Below, piece by piece: positions 39,051-52,689 of a stretch of 64,000 bases of DNA. The stretch is taken from contig JAREIK010003351.1 in assembly GCA_029783825.1 (NCBI GenBank), positions 496,151-560,150 on the forward strand. Reading direction: 5' to 3'. Position numbers and translations under genes: made by a program. The stretch is from Sapria himalayana. Lineage: Eukaryota; Streptophyta; Magnoliopsida; Malpighiales; Rafflesiaceae. Position 1 is the stretch's first letter. Every line of letters starts with the position of its first letter. Below the pieces are notes generated by a model. That model saw only the letters and a program-made list of their open reading frames with translations, was not told the DNA's origin and searched no databases.

Positions 39051-40729
39051 ATAAAAAAATGTTTCAATCAATATAAGTTGAGCTACTAGAAAACTTGCCT
39101 AAAAGAATATTAACTAGTGTATCATTAATTGTATAATTATTGACAAATAAAATTGACAATTTGTGATTAATATTTCAATCAAATAAATAATCCAACAAAA
39201 TATTATTTAGTGTCTCAGATGTATGTAGGCACGGCACATAAATAAACCTATTATTAAAATAAAATAAAATTATTATAAAAAAATTAAATTGTAGGAAAAT
39301 ATAAAAGTTAATGAAATTCATTTTATTTAAAACATACCTCATCATTAGGCTTTAAAATACCCAAGAATCATCAATAAAATATGTTATAACCATCATAAAG
39401 CCTTTTTTTAATTATAAGTTCACATATTAGTCGTGACGATAATTAAGCTTTTATAATCATCCAACAAATATATTATTCTTGAGTTCTTATAATCATAAAT
39501 TTTTAATGTCATTCTTGATAATATTTCGAGAAATTATTTTAAACCATAGTTAAAGGGTATTAAAATATTTTCTAAAGCCAACATAATCAACGAATGAAAG
39601 AGAATATTCATATAGAAAAATCATGCTTGCAAGATCATGTTCTTAATCAAAAGAATACATACAAGTAATAACATTTCACTACTTAGCATTCTAGGATTTA
39701 AAAGTGCTTATTTAATGTTCATTTGCTTTCAAAATACACATCTATAAAAATGATCATGTAGATATTGTCTCATTCTAACATTCACCATTGAATTTTTTTC
39801 ATTAAAATTTTAAATTACTTTGTCTACCGAATCAATCATTTATTTTTTATAGTATTTCACAATATAAAAGTTAATTTTCTTTTTCTAACTCTAACTTAGT
39901 CAACACACAAATCCACAGAAACAAGAGTTTCATTTAAATTTATCGAAGTGAGTAAACTTTCAGAATTTATACTATCGAGAGTAAATTAATTGAGACATCT
40001 TGAGACTTGTTTAAATCAGAAAAATGATTAAATAAAAAATAAACTACGATAACGATTATACAAAAAATGCTTAAGAGCTTTAAAGACTAAAATATAAAAT
40101 CAAAATAACCTATAAATAGAAAAAAAAATAATGAAGAGAAAAATATTTAAATTAACAAATTACTTTTCTATTAAATCACAATATCATATAAACTTGTAAA
40201 CATCATTACTTAAACTAACAATAACTTGTCATTTTGATTTTTATCCTTGAGGCTATTAAGTTTGGATGCTTAAATATGAATAATCAATAACACTACCTCT
40301 ACCAAATACGAAATTACAAATAATAATAATTATCTATTAAATTAAATAAATAAGAATAATCAATAATAATTAATGAAAAATAATACAATTAATAAATAGT
40401 AATAACAATATAAGATAACAAGAATAACAATAACATTAACAATATAATAATAATATAGTATTATAATAATGTAGTATAATATTATTCAATTTAATAATTT
40501 AACAATAACAGTACAATTGATAAATTGTTAAATTTAATAATTTAACAACTTAATAATAATTAACAACTTAACAATAATAAACAATTTACCAACTAAACAA
40601 TAATAAACGATTTAATTTTTTAACAATATCAATATCATATTCAAATTCAATGACAATTTATAAATTAAATTAATAAGTCAATAAAGAGTTTATGATTCTT
40701 GTCTAATAAGTCACAAATCACAATCAATT
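39051..40729. other. AT-rich stretch, probably N-terminal part of the older hAT
   Basis: It lies upstream of the RICESLEEPER-like relic on its coding strand. Toward 40300-40700 it becomes an AAT/TAA-rich low-complexity run. Nothing further is recognised. Confidence 0.4.
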
Positions 40730-43700
40730 GTGAAAGTCATGTCGGGCATGCACGGTCAATTTTTTGGTGGCCCACTTGAGTCACCATGTCGTGCCAGGGA
40801 TGGAACAGTACAGGAGCAGTGCCTAACATAGCACGACTCAAAAATGGCAGGCCTGACACTTCCCGACAGGTCAAAGTCTACCGGATTCAAGCCCGTTCAT
40901 GCCAAGCCTTGGGGATTTAGTGTCAGGTCTAGTAGGAAGATGTCATTTCACCTAGCTCAAAATTGTGTCATTTATAATTCTAAGTATTATAAATTTAAAT
41001 ACAAAATTAATTAATTAATTAATTAAATATAACAATAATATAAAATTACAACCACAAATCATAATTCATAACTCATAAAAATAACATAAAATAAATATTA
41101 TAAATTTTAATTATTTCTTTTTCGTAACATAATATATGTACAAAATAATAATGAAAACTCAAAAGATAAAAATCAATACATCAATGATCGATCTCATAAG
41201 CATCTAATAATATCACTAGTAGTATGCTCAATCTTAGTTCTTATCAAAATCCCACAGATCATCATTTACCCTCTTCCACTCTAGTAGCAGTTACAATAAG
41301 TTCTTGGATGCCCAAGCTCGAATCTTCCAAATTTTTCATGCATACTAATACTTAAATAATATCTGACCACAATCTCAATCTTCTATCTAATTTCATATTT
41401 ACTACAACAGAAAAAATAAACTACAATGTTACGCTCAACACCAGATAAGGCAGTAGATCTCATATCATCTTAAATAACATAGGATATGTGATCTCATATA
41501 ATTTTCACAATTATAAAATATTATTATTTTTATTGTCAATATGTGATAAGATTAAGCATTTATCAGTATTTAAGTACCGAGAAAGCTCACTTTTATTCGA
41601 TGATCAACCCTATCATTTCTCTCTTGCTAACTGAATGGAGAAGTTATTGTCTTAGAATATGATATTCATGTATATACTAGAGACTTAACTACTACTATCA
41701 GCATATCTAGTATCATAATATATAAATAATTCAGTCAACTTCTCATAAATAAACCTTTCAAGTTGGTGTTCATGGTTCATACACAATGACACACATGTCA
41801 AAATATTATCTACTCCTTTAAGTACTTGATTTTCAACTCAAGAGTCATGTTATTAAATGTCGAGTCTTCTCTAAACTTCTCAAACATATTATTAATATTA
41901 TATATGCACCTGAGTGCAGTGCAAGTTATGGGAGTTTAAACCAATGATCACATATTCGTCGTATCATAAAAAATCATACTATTAATAAGTCAGATATTAT
42001 ACATTCATATCCAACACGACTCAAATATAAGGTATGTATAATTCAAATTGTGTCTCATATCCAATTAGAATTTTTTTTATTTAAACTCGCAGACAAATAG
42101 AGACTATCATACCCTTGTCTGCAAAGTGTACAAAGAAATTTTAAGTTAATTATATTTTATAAATCAAAAGAAACAAACTTCAATCCCACTTGTACTATGA
42201 GGTTAATGACATGACACATACATTTAACGTAAAAAATTTCTTATAATAGCTTGTCTTTAATGGTCCTAAGAAATATGTTAAAGACTACTCCATTGTTAGA
42301 TGCGTTATCGAATATGCTATTGTATATTTTATTTTAAAAAATATAATCTTTAAAGATTTTTATAATGTACTTATAAATAATCAGGTCATCATGAGGATAA
42401 AGAATCTTTGAAAATGCTAATATTTTTTTATTTAGTGTTCATTTAGAATCTATATAGTAGGATGTGAGACATGCATAAAATGCATCATCATAACTAGTTT
42501 AGATATCAGATATCACGGATATCACGCTATTATATTTTCTAAATTCATTAATTATTATTTCTTTTTCTAACTTATACTATTTTAATATATCATTCATAGA
42601 CATGGAGCTAGGAATCTTATGATATGCAAACTAAAAATAAGTCTACATGATACTGACTACGCTTGGATCCAATGAAAATTTAATTGAAAAATTCACCATG
42701 ATGATCAGTTTGAAAATGTCTTCACTCACTAACTCATTGTGGTATATGAAGGGGATCAAACTAGAAGCTGAACTATATCAATCTCAGAGACCCTGGTCAA
42801 TTGAGTTTGCCTAGGATCTAATACACTATGATTTTAGTGCATTATTCAGCATGTCTCTTAAGATACCTAGTCTGCATGTGTCAAACGAGTCGTACAGCTC
42901 GAGCCCAACCCAAAGCCCAGCACGCTACAGTGTCGTGCCTTGAGCATGCCAGACAGACCCTCGGCATGAATCATGTCATGTCATGCCAAGAATTTTTAAC
43001 TCACGTACAATGCCAAGCATGGCATGGGTGCTTGGCACGTGAGCACGACATGGGGGACGTTGCACCGGGCGATGCCCGATGAAGGGACAACATAGTGACG
43101 CCCGATGAGCGACAGCTCGGCAAGCCCAGCGAGCCACGAAAACATGGCAACACATCGCTCGAAACCAAAATTTTTTTAAAACAGACCCACCCTGACTCGA
43201 GCTGCTCAGACCTACTCGACCCGAACCAGCCCAAACCCGGGCAAATTCTAGGCCATAGATCATGTTGAACCTGTCCTTCAAAAAACCATGTCGTGCCATG
43301 CACGGCATGGTACTGTAGCAAGTCTTGCCTGGCACGGTAAGCCAACCCGGTTAGACTCAAAAAAATAGGTTGGATCAGCCCGACCTAGCCCAGCCTGTTT
43401 CATTTGACGCCTCTAGCCCAGTCTCATATTCACTCCTACAAATTAATATTTTATTACAATATTTACAGTATCACTTCTTTATTGACACCTCTAACATCTT
43501 TATTTTGTATAATATTGAAGTGAGTCTGTATTATTTATTTTTTTTTAATTTTTTATTTTTTAGATATTTAGTTCCAAATCACTAAAAAATACAAAGAATC
43601 AGTAACCTCGGATCTTTTCGTAGAATTATCATTATCTATATTAAAAGTATCTATGTTTAAGTTAGTATTAATTATTATTTGTCATTTTAAATTTTTATTA

Positions 43701-44481
43701 ATTTATTAATTATATTTTAAATTATATTTTTTAAATTAAACATTGTTTTGTGTTAAATTATTAATGAAAATAAAAATATAAAAACAAAATAAAATTTAAA
43801 AAATAATAGCCGTAAAGCATAAAAACTCATTTGCTTGACGATGTGCAATGTCCAATGTCTGCACCACAATCAACAACACTTGAGTCCCGAGAGTAGCGAG
43901 AAAGAAATTATACGAGAGAGAATATTGATAGAAATAAGATATAAATTAAAAAATTAAAGAATTGCATGTATAGATATGAAAAAAGATTTAAAAAATAATT
44001 TTTTTAATTTTAAATAATTTTTTAATTTTTTTTTGGACAAAAAACTGATAGTCATCAAATTTTTGCCCCTAGTAGTTGGAGAAAGGGAGGGTGCATCCTA
44101 TGGCTGAAGACATACGCATCTTTTTATTTTTATTTATTTTGTTTTAACCGTTAGGTCGATTTGACTCAACAGTTCTAAAAGCTGTGACATCTGGGCAAGG
44201 GTCGGGTTGAGTCCAGACAGGTCACGAAAATCATGCTAAAAGGGTGTCACGAGTGATCAAGTTTGGACGGCATTCAAACCCGGCCCAAGATCCAGAGCAC
44301 GGTTCAGATCATGCCGAAGAATTGTGCCTTCAGGCCAGGCAGCTGGGACATGCCTGGCCCGACACGAGGCCTGAGAAACCTCGGCATTGCACGACATGAA
44401 CCATTTCATGCCGAGCAGGCACGGCTCAATCAGTTGTGCCTCATGTCAAGCCCAGGATGTCCGCCCCACTTGACACATCTA
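40730..44481 (-). mobile_element. Large hAT transposon copy 2 (degenerate)
   Basis: The 5' end is on the right: CTTGACACATCTA ends at 44481, followed by ATACTACT. Inside are the GC-rich subterminal zone (44200-44470), a TATA-like TCTATACA on the minus strand (43967-43974), then transposase remnants. The BED finger at about 42800-43600 is split by element C. The middle region is at 41880-42200 and the C-terminal region at 41200-41640; all are collinear with copies 3 and 4. The 3' GC-rich tail runs to about 40730, where the terminus is too mutated to place and no matching duplication was seen. Confidence 0.75.
42873..43415 (+). mobile_element. Non-autonomous hAT element C (543 bp), inside copy 2
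   Basis: Left end TGCATGTGTCAAACG; right end TTTGACGCCTCTA. Flanking 8-mers ACCTAGTC (42865-42872) and GCCCAGTC (43416-43423) agree at 6 of 8, both differences being transitions. It interrupts the BED-finger coding of copy 2; the paralogous site in copy 3 (about 53440-53455) is uninterrupted. The interior is GC-rich and homologous to elements A and B. The two 119-codon minus frames across it are by-products of GC content. Confidence 0.85.
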
Positions 44482-44939
44482 ATACTACTATGCCTAATAC
44501 TTGACACCTATGATGCGATGCGAGTTGCAAGTGAAGAGTGTGAGCCGAGACTCGAGATTCAAGATTCAAGACTTGAGCCACTCGACAACTGAGAAGAGAT
44601 GGGCAATGCAAGTTTTTACTTTCACTAGATGTGGAGTCATGCTCATGGACACTGAACTGAGTCACTGGCAAAAATCAAAATGTTTTGGCCACGAACTTGT
44701 AGGCGAAACATTAAAATAATATTTTTAAAATAAATAATATTATTAAATATATAAAATTTAAATATTAATATTATTTATTATTTATGAGGTGGGGCTGGGC
44801 AGAGATCGGGGCAAGGGATTGTCCTCTTACCCACCCTGACCCAATATGGGGCAAATTATTTTATGTCATCCCCACCCCACCAACCCATCGGAGTGGGTAA
44901 TCCCTAACTTTGTTCCAGTCGGGACAAATTATCATCTTG
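44482..44939. other. GC-richer flank and GGGGCGGG-type repeat
   Basis: A block at 44780-44930 has GGTGGGGCTGGGC, CCCCACCCCACC and GAGTGGG words of the kind found in another decayed repeat family, with a weak echo at 36150-36240. No ends were delimited. A frame at 44501-44719 is not recognised. Confidence 0.4.
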
Positions 44940-46870
44940 ACTTTTTAATTGTATAACATTCACTTTTATAAAATATGCGTAATCTTTTAACTGTTCTAGT
45001 AAATTTATCATTTAAATATATTTGATATTTATTCATCACAAAAAAAATCCCTGAGACAGCTCTTCGCTTGATTTACACTACCTAAATCTTATGAGATGCA
45101 TCATCAGTAATCTCGCCATCTTTACTTAATATAGATCTAAATATTTGAAATAATTGACTTTTAATACTTGTTATTTTCTTATTTTGATTATTATATTATT
45201 ATCACTCTTAACATGATAAAACTCTTATTTCATGCAATCTATAGTGATAAGATTATTCCTAAACTCCATGAACCAAAGTCTCACCCTTCAGTTTCATCAA
45301 TTAATATTATGTCAAATGCAAATAACAAAAACCAATAGATATCTTCTTAGAAATCTCTCATCAACTCATTATTGTCATTTCATTTATAATTAACATAAAA
45401 ATATAAGAAATAAGTGATAATTTCTAATAAAATCTCATAGTTATTAAAAAATTATTAATAACACCTTTAATAAATCCAACTTTAGATATCATTCCCTCAT
45501 ATATACCTTTAATTAGCTCAATATATACTCTTGGTATCTCTTTCTTACCTAATGTTCACACATTAAATTTATTGAGGCTTTAAAATAAGTCAGCAAAGAT
45601 TATGCACTTCTTTCTAATTATCTTTATATTTCATGATTAATTATCTGGTTAATTAAATGGCATCCATTATATATTTACCTTGTATAAATCAAAATTGAAT
45701 AGCTAAAATATGTCTCTCTTCCTAATCAATGTTCTATTATTTTTTAAAAAATTTCATAGAATGATTCATGAGTTTAATTTCTAAAAAATTGTTACAATCT
45801 TGAACATCTCTATTGTTCTTATAAATGGTAATTATAACATTTTATTTTAGTAAATCAAATACCTTTTTTACCCTTTTGGCCTATTTAAAATATCTAGTAA
45901 ATCACATTTCCTCACTCATCACAATTCAAACTTCAATATACACACCAAAGACACTAACTTTTCTCACTCTCTTCTTTTTAAGAGTTTCTCTAACCTCAAT
46001 AAATCTTATATTGACTATATATCTAAAATTGTATAATTCTTTATCACCCTCAACACTCCAAAAAAAATCTAAGTGCTTATTTAAAAGATACTAAAAGTAT
46101 ATTCTTCTTCTCCTTGACTATGGTAAACTACGAATAAATTATTTTCATTATTAATGCACCTTACATAATTATCTATGTTCTTCTTTACTCTCATCCTAAC
46201 CAGCTTATTAATATTACTCTCCCTCTTTACTTGGTAGTCTATCAAATAATTCATTATATATTTTAAACATAGTTTAACTCACAATCCCTTTAATTTATTT
46301 AGATTCCTCATACAACTTTATAGTGTCTGATTCTACTTTTGCATTTCTTTACAATAAGTTTCCACCAAATATTTCCTTGTGTGAGCAATAGCTTCCCTCA
46401 AACATACATGAAATATCTTTAGATATTTTTTTATTCAACGAATCACTTAATTTCACATAGTATTTGTATTTATGTTCAATGACCAATTAACTTTGTCATT
46501 TAATTCTGTTCCTGAAAACAATCATATGTACTCATTTTAGATTGTACTATTTTATTTTCAGACACATATTTGAAGACTCGCTATGACTCTAGTTCCTAAG
46601 ATATATATTCATCAAAATTAATCTATATTAAGTGATTAACCTTTTTACCTTATTACTATATAGTCTTTGCATAACACACTATGATCTCTCCTAATGAAAA
46701 AAAAATATAGCTCATTTTAGAATAACTTTTGAATGTCATCATACGAAGGTTATTAGCTAAATAAAAATCTAAGATCACTCATGGCCACTATTATTGGCTG
46801 CTACATACTCATTTAAGTCTATCAACTATTGAATTTTAGAAGGATGCTTTTGCCAGTAAAATCAATTGTA
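44940..46870 (-). pseudogene. RTE-clade LINE relic: endonuclease, linker, reverse transcriptase
   Basis: Non-LTR retrotransposon coding is readable in order on the minus strand, with frameshifts. An endonuclease remnant (MTFKSYSKMSY, 46706-46745, cf. VTFKSG..SQIDF) is followed by a linker with YNELFDRLPSKEGE and KLVRMRVKKN (about 46150-46280). The reverse transcriptase follows: DVQDCNNF..IKLMNHSMKF (45750-45810), IPRVYIELIKGIYEGM (about 45490-45540) and FAFDIILIDET (45290-45321). The last is the catalytic FADD box with its first aspartate changed to phenylalanine. KDGEITDDASHKI, IKRRAVSG and SECYTIKK (to about 44945) close the domain. These correspond block by block to plant RTE-type LINE proteins. 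The 3' tail and 5' end are not delimited. Confidence 0.88.
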
Positions 46871-47583
46871 AATACCATATGCCCACTATGAATATATTAC
46901 ATTTCTCAATTTTCACTTTGTAATATCAAAATAATTAGCAAATATGTCAATTATACTTTATTAAAAATTGTTCATCATAAAATAAATTTAAAAACAAATT
47001 ATTTAAAATAACATTGCATTGTGAACAAGGTCACCTCAACGTGATTGATAAAGTCCACACAAATTCAATACCAATGGAAATGTCCCTTCGACACATACAA
47101 CAATACCTTGTGCACAAAATGATCCAAGCAGCCAACTTAAACAAATCTAGCTTTTCATGATTTAGTTAACCAAACAAATAGTTACCCAATAATTATTCTA
47201 AATGGTCAACAATCCAATCCATTTGAATATTTAGAAAAAAATTATGAAGCATGAAAGAATGCAATTAAATGTACAAATAAATGTAATAAAATTGATATGG
47301 AAAGAGGTTGCAACAACACAATAATATCATCAAGTAATAATTCAACCGGTAATGGATGATCATGGCTACACAAATTAATCATGTCTACGCTCTGATATAA
47401 TATTGAATATAACAAACAAAAATAATATCATACACTAAAATAGTTCAATAAAAAATGATAAGTCATTTTACAAATAGAATCTCATTTACATACACTATGG
47501 AACAACTTGAAAACAAAATAACAAACAAAAAATCATTACACCAGATTGCATCATATTTTTTTAGAACCGTATGTATCATATTG
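46871..47583. other. AT-rich stretch, probably 5' part of the LINE
   Basis: It lies upstream of the endonuclease remnant on the coding strand; no further motif is legible. Confidence 0.4.
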
Positions 47584-47930
47584 ACAAGTCCAATGGGGCC
47601 TTGAAGCACCCCTTTGTCACACCCTGAACTCAACCCAGCCCTGGGACCCCGGGGTTGGGGTAGGCAAGGCCCTCGTCCAAATAGCATGATAAAAAATTTG
47701 GCAAGCACCCTAAGGAACGTATCCGACATTCTTGAGAATCACACTCATGTCCCAATGATTAGAACATTCATCTTCTTTTGTCAATCGGGCTACCATGATA
47801 TGGATCACGAAGATTTGAAGTAACGACCAAGTAAAGCCTTTAGTGATCTTTGTGGGTCTTGAACTTGTCACCATTGGGGAAAAACACCATCACCCAGCCA
47901 ACCGAGCTACCCCATTAGTGTTCTAAATAC
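47584..47930 (-). repeat. tRNA-headed SINE-like repeat
   Basis: On the minus strand a tRNA-like head spans about 47914 to 47853. Its A box is TAGCTCGGTTGG (47898-47909) and its B box GTTCAAGACC (47855-47864), correctly spaced for RNA polymerase III. A GC-richer body follows to the left, including a CCCCGGGGTCCCAGGGC stretch near 47640-47655. The 3' end and target duplication were not fixed. It may sit in the LTR of the copia relic immediately to its right. Confidence 0.6.
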
Positions 47931-48218
47931 ATCATATTATAGTCTTAAAAATGTCAATATCAATACCAACAATTATTATATAATTAAAGCTTACAAGATT
48001 ATTAAAAAAGTGAATACTTCAAAAATAATAATTATTATTATTATAAATATTTAGGAGCAAAATATACTTATGCATATATTAATTCTTGAAACAAAAACAA
48101 AATATGAGTCATGCATATTGCTAAGGTTGATTTAATCATCATGTCAAGTACTCTCATCGAAAAAAACTACCATAAATATAATAAATAAAAATATATTATA
48201 AGATAATTAATCTCAACA
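47931..48218 (-). repeat. Putative 3' LTR fragment of copia relic 2
   Basis: It begins with TGTTGAGA at 48218 on the minus strand, directly after the polypurine-like TTTGAGGG. It runs into the SINE-like repeat on the left, so its other end is uncertain. Confidence 0.4.
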
Positions 48219-50100
48219 CCCTCAAACTGGTGTGTACGTATCACAGATATTCAGCTTAAAGGAAAAAAAAAACATAGCTAATCTATATATATCCATAAAA
48301 ATATTTTAAACTGATCATTAATAGTTACATAGACAATAATTACACAACCACCTTAGATCTTTGCACACATAAAATTATAATCAATCCCAGTGTATTTCAT
48401 CCACTCCAAATACCAAAGTAGCAATAATGTATTGAGTTATCAAACTACTATAATCAAGTATCAACAATCTAGGAGCTGATCATATTATATCATCCGAAAA
48501 TTGATTAATCTCTTGAAGCATATAAATAATGTTGTAATAGATATGTATTTTATACTCCTGATTTGAAAATGACAATTTATTTATTACTCTTTCATGAGAT
48601 AAAATTATTCTATTAAAAAAATATAAAACTCAGTGAGAAATCTTATCTATAAGATTGCATTAATCTATCTAAAATTTGAGTTGGTCTCTAATTAGTTATA
48701 TTCATTGTCTCTAAAGAAATCTCATATCCTGGAACTCTCTTCACATATATAAGAATTTAAAAAATTATATTCATATGAATCTATGTAAGAAAATCTAAAA
48801 AACAATAAATAACATTAATATCATATTTAATATTTGGTTTAATAACTATAGAAAGTTAACTTTCTTACAATTCACTTGTATTTGAAAGAATCAACTTAAG
48901 TATCAATATTAATGAATATATCTACGCTCAAATTGAGTGGTGAGCCGACTAATATACATCTCACAATATCGAATACAAATAAAATATTTAGAACATATCT
49001 CCTCTTGGAAAAAAAATCATACATTCTAAATAAGCAATCTCAATGCATAGAAAATAATGGAGATGCTCAAAATCATCCTTTTAAAATTCAATTTACATGA
49101 ATAATTTTAATTGAAATATATCCAACTAACCATCACTATCAATAAAAATATAAACATATATCACTACCACATATTGTCTATACATTGATAAAAACAAAAA
49201 TAACTTGATACACATTTTAAATTACAAAAGTAAAAATGATAAAAAATAAAACTAAAACTTGTACTAATATATTAATTCATGTCATAAAAAGTCTTGCATA
49301 ATTTACATACTATGCAAGCGCTTCCTGAAAGAATAAAACATGATAGCTATTGCATAAATACTTATTCAACATCATAGTAAAAAAAATACATTCCATAAGT
49401 CTGCCTATTATATAATTCATTTGTGAGAAGTATCAACAAAAAGATAAAATCGATTAGTGATCATCTTGATCAACGAAAAAAATTATTATAATAATTCATA
49501 TAAAAATTATGTATATGCCTCATTACTATCAACAAAGCCTTAAATCGATCAATATTTTTTTCATGTCAATTCTTCACCACAAACACTCATTACCAACTTG
49601 CTTAAATTTTCAAAAAAAGATCACATATATTACTAGAGGTGATAATAATTATATCATCAAAAATAACTTGAGGTTACCATGAATGATTATCTCATAAAAA
49701 AAAAACAAAAATTCAATAAATATCAAGAGAGTATAAAGAATTAAAATATAATATATCAAAATAAAAATAATAAAATAATTATGACAAAAGATGTTTGATA
49801 TAATATATCATTGGTTTCTTTCATAAAATAATCATATGATCAAAATCAATACTTTGAACTGGATCAACATACATAATATAATGCTCTATTGGGAAATACT
49901 AGGGATGTAAACATATAGTATGCACCCTTAATTTGGATCATCAAATCTTTTTACTTTTAAACTCCTCAGAGGAAGGCTCACACATCATATCTGGTGGGAT
50001 ACTCTCACTAGAGGTAGCATCCTCCTTACTCAACACTATTGGCCTCAATAGAACCACAATTTGATGAAACACCATGGGATATCTTTATACTCTCCTCAAG
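48211..50100 (-). mobile_element. Copia retrotransposon relic 2 (pol and 3' LTR start)
   Basis: The minus strand reads HLHYFLCIEIAY (near 49040-49090) and, in a second frame, SKRRYVLNILF and VGSPLNLSVD (about 48920-49020). These match the copia reverse transcriptase blocks LGxLxYFLGIEVAY, SQRKYVLDLL and PVxTPMxxN. Upstream at about 49980-50060 is an acidic Ser/Glu-rich stretch like the linker before reverse transcriptase. Downstream, CAGTTTGAGGG followed by TGTTGAGATTAATT places the polypurine tract and 3' LTR start at 48218. It is heavily frameshifted. The 5' LTR was not found. Confidence 0.75.
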
Positions 50101-50570
50101 TCTAACAATGTTAATTGTATTATATGCATGAGCAGGTTCAATTGTCACTTTAAGAAAAATAACAATTGGACAAGAAAAAGAATTTATCACGACTGTATCT
50201 ATAGTGAGAAACATGTATATCCATTCTATGTATCATATTACCTAAGGAAGTTACATTTAATGGCATGAGCATTCATCATTTAACAACAATGCGAGAAAAC
50301 TTGAAAAAAATAAACATATTTAAAAAACTTATGTGAAAGATAAAAAAATCTCTCTCAAAAATAATAAATTAACATAAGATATAATCTAAATAATAGGATA
50401 AGACATCTAGTTGTTCATTAAGTTAACAATTAATAATAGTTTTTTTCAACAAATATCTAAAAACACTTTTATGCAGTTGAAATGTATTTGCCATTTTTAA
50501 TAAAATATATATTCTTCTATTTAACAACATTTTGTACAATATAGCCAACACAAGATGTTTGGTGAATCTA
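50101..50570. other. AT-rich stretch
   Basis: Upstream of copia relic 2 on its coding strand; no motif is legible. Confidence 0.4.
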
Positions 50571-50783
50571 TAGATGTCAAGTGGGTCAAGTGACCAGGGC
50601 AAAGCATGAGGCACAACCTGAAATAGTTGTGTCAAGCCCAAAACAACACAATCCAAAATCTTGCCTAGATTATGATCGTGGTGGCATGTAGCACGACTCA
50701 TGCCATGTTCGGTCATCACTTATCATGTATTGTGCCAGGCATGGCACGGTATGTGTGCCATGACACGAAGCACGATACCTCTA
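50571..50783. mobile_element. Very short hAT-like element K (213 bp)
   Basis: Left end TAGATGTCAAGTGGG and right end GATACCTCTA fit the family termini, and the interior has the GC-rich GGCACGG/AGCACGA words. The flanking 8-mers (TGAATCTA and TGCATGGC) match poorly, so either the duplication has decayed or this is a deletion product. Confidence 0.5.
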
Positions 50784-52317
50784 TGCATGGCACAATTGAT
50801 TTTTAATAAAAAAAGTTAACCTTGCAAAAATTAATGACATGCTACATCAGCATTCCCTTTTTTGACCATTCGAGCATAGAGGTGTCAAAAGGGTCAGGCC
50901 GGGCCGACAAAAAAAGGTTTTTGGCTGCCCAAAGGAGCTTCCATGACGTGCCAAGCACGGCACGGTATAGTAACCGTGTCGTGCTTGGCACCCTGGCCCC
51001 GCACGACTTCTTCAGGCGAGGCCTGGCATAGCCCATAAGCTCAGCCAATTGAAAACTCATGCCGAGTCGGACCCGCACAAGCCAATTTTTAAATTGTAAT
51101 AATTTTTTTTAAGATAATATTATTTCATATTTAATTATTTATGTATTCATTATTTAAAAAATTATAATTAGACTTTAGTTAATGAGTAAAGACTTCATGT
51201 TGAAAAATTTTTTAATTTTAATTTAATTCATTAAAAAAAAAATTTAATATTAATTTTAATTATATTTATTTTTTAGTATTTACTAATTAGTTAATATTAA
51301 TTGTTTTTAATACTTTATACTTTATAAATATGTGTATCAGTGACTCAATGTATTTGTATCAGACATCAGTGTAAGTATATTATATGTTTAAAAAATATTA
51401 TAACTTACATATGAAAAAAAATTTAAAACAAATGCAAATTGCAAAATGAAAAAAAAAATTAAATATTCAAGTTAAAACTTTCAAACATCATAACCAAAAA
51501 TTAAATAAACACAAATGATAAAGACAAATATAATATAAATAAACATGAGTAAATTAAAATTAAAAATCAAAATCAAACATAACACATATGTGTCGTAATC
51601 CGGCAATCGTCAACCATCGAGCATCAATGTCATCAATCATCAATTGTCATATCATTATCATCCTCAATATCAATATCACTATCATCGTATAGATCATCAT
51701 CATCAATCAACTTCACTGCTTTTGTAGTAGTCTCCGCACGATCATGAATGCTCAAGCTTGAATCCTCTCAATTATTCATACATGCTAAAGACTCAACAAT
51801 ATAACGTAATCTCAATCTCATATTCAAAATCATATTCACTACAATAGAAAAAACAGATTCCAATACTAAGCTCGACTTCAAAAAAGTCAATAGATCTCGT
51901 GTTATCTTAGATAATACGAGAAATATGGACTCATATAATTTCAACCACTATAATATATCAAGATTCTTAGTATCAGAATGTGATAGGATTGAGCAGTAAT
52001 CGATATCTAAGTACAGAGACAAATCACTCCTATTCGACGGTCCACCTCATCATTTTTCCCTCACTAACTGAATAGAAAAATCATCTCCGAATATGATATC
52101 TATGTTCGTACTCAGAGTCTCTCTACTACTACTATCATACCTAGTATCATGTACAAGAAAATATAAAAAGCTCAGTAAACTTCTTGTGAATGAATCCTTC
52201 AGGTGAATCTTTTAAGATCATGTACAAGAAAATATAAGTCAAAATATTTTTTATCCATTCTATCTTAGCTCTGGGATTCATGCAGAGAGTCAGATAATAA
52301 AAAGATAGAATGATAGA

Positions 52318-52689
52318 TCAGTACTTTAAGTACTTGATTTTTATCTCTACTACCATAATGCTAAGTGTCAAATCAGCTCGATACTTCCTAAACGTACTAC
52401 TAATATTATATATGCACCTTAGTGTAATGCAAGCCGTGGGAGTATAAACCAACAAACACATGTTCATCGTGTCATAAAAAATCTTAAGAAATTTCATAAA
52501 TGAAATTATTGTAGCCCACTTAGTATCGTCAATAATAAGTGAGTCACTCTTACTATTTAAGTAGTCGGATGTCACGTGTTCGTATCCAACACATAACTCC
52601 AACATCAGATAAGTGTAATTCCAATGGTGTCTCACATCCAATTGAAATGTTTTCTTATTAAAATTCACAGACAAACAAAGACTATCCAA
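52318..52689 (-). pseudogene. hAT transposase RNase-H-like region of copy 3
   Basis: A 123-codon uninterrupted remnant. It begins with QLDVRHHWNYTYLMLE, matching the family LDVxTRWNSTYLML, and continues with WATIISFMKFLKIFYDTMN and YTPTACI, matching W..I..FLK.FY..T and YPT.N (DUF4413-type hAT region). It is the longest intact transposase reading frame in the window, but stops follow on both sides. Confidence 0.85.
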
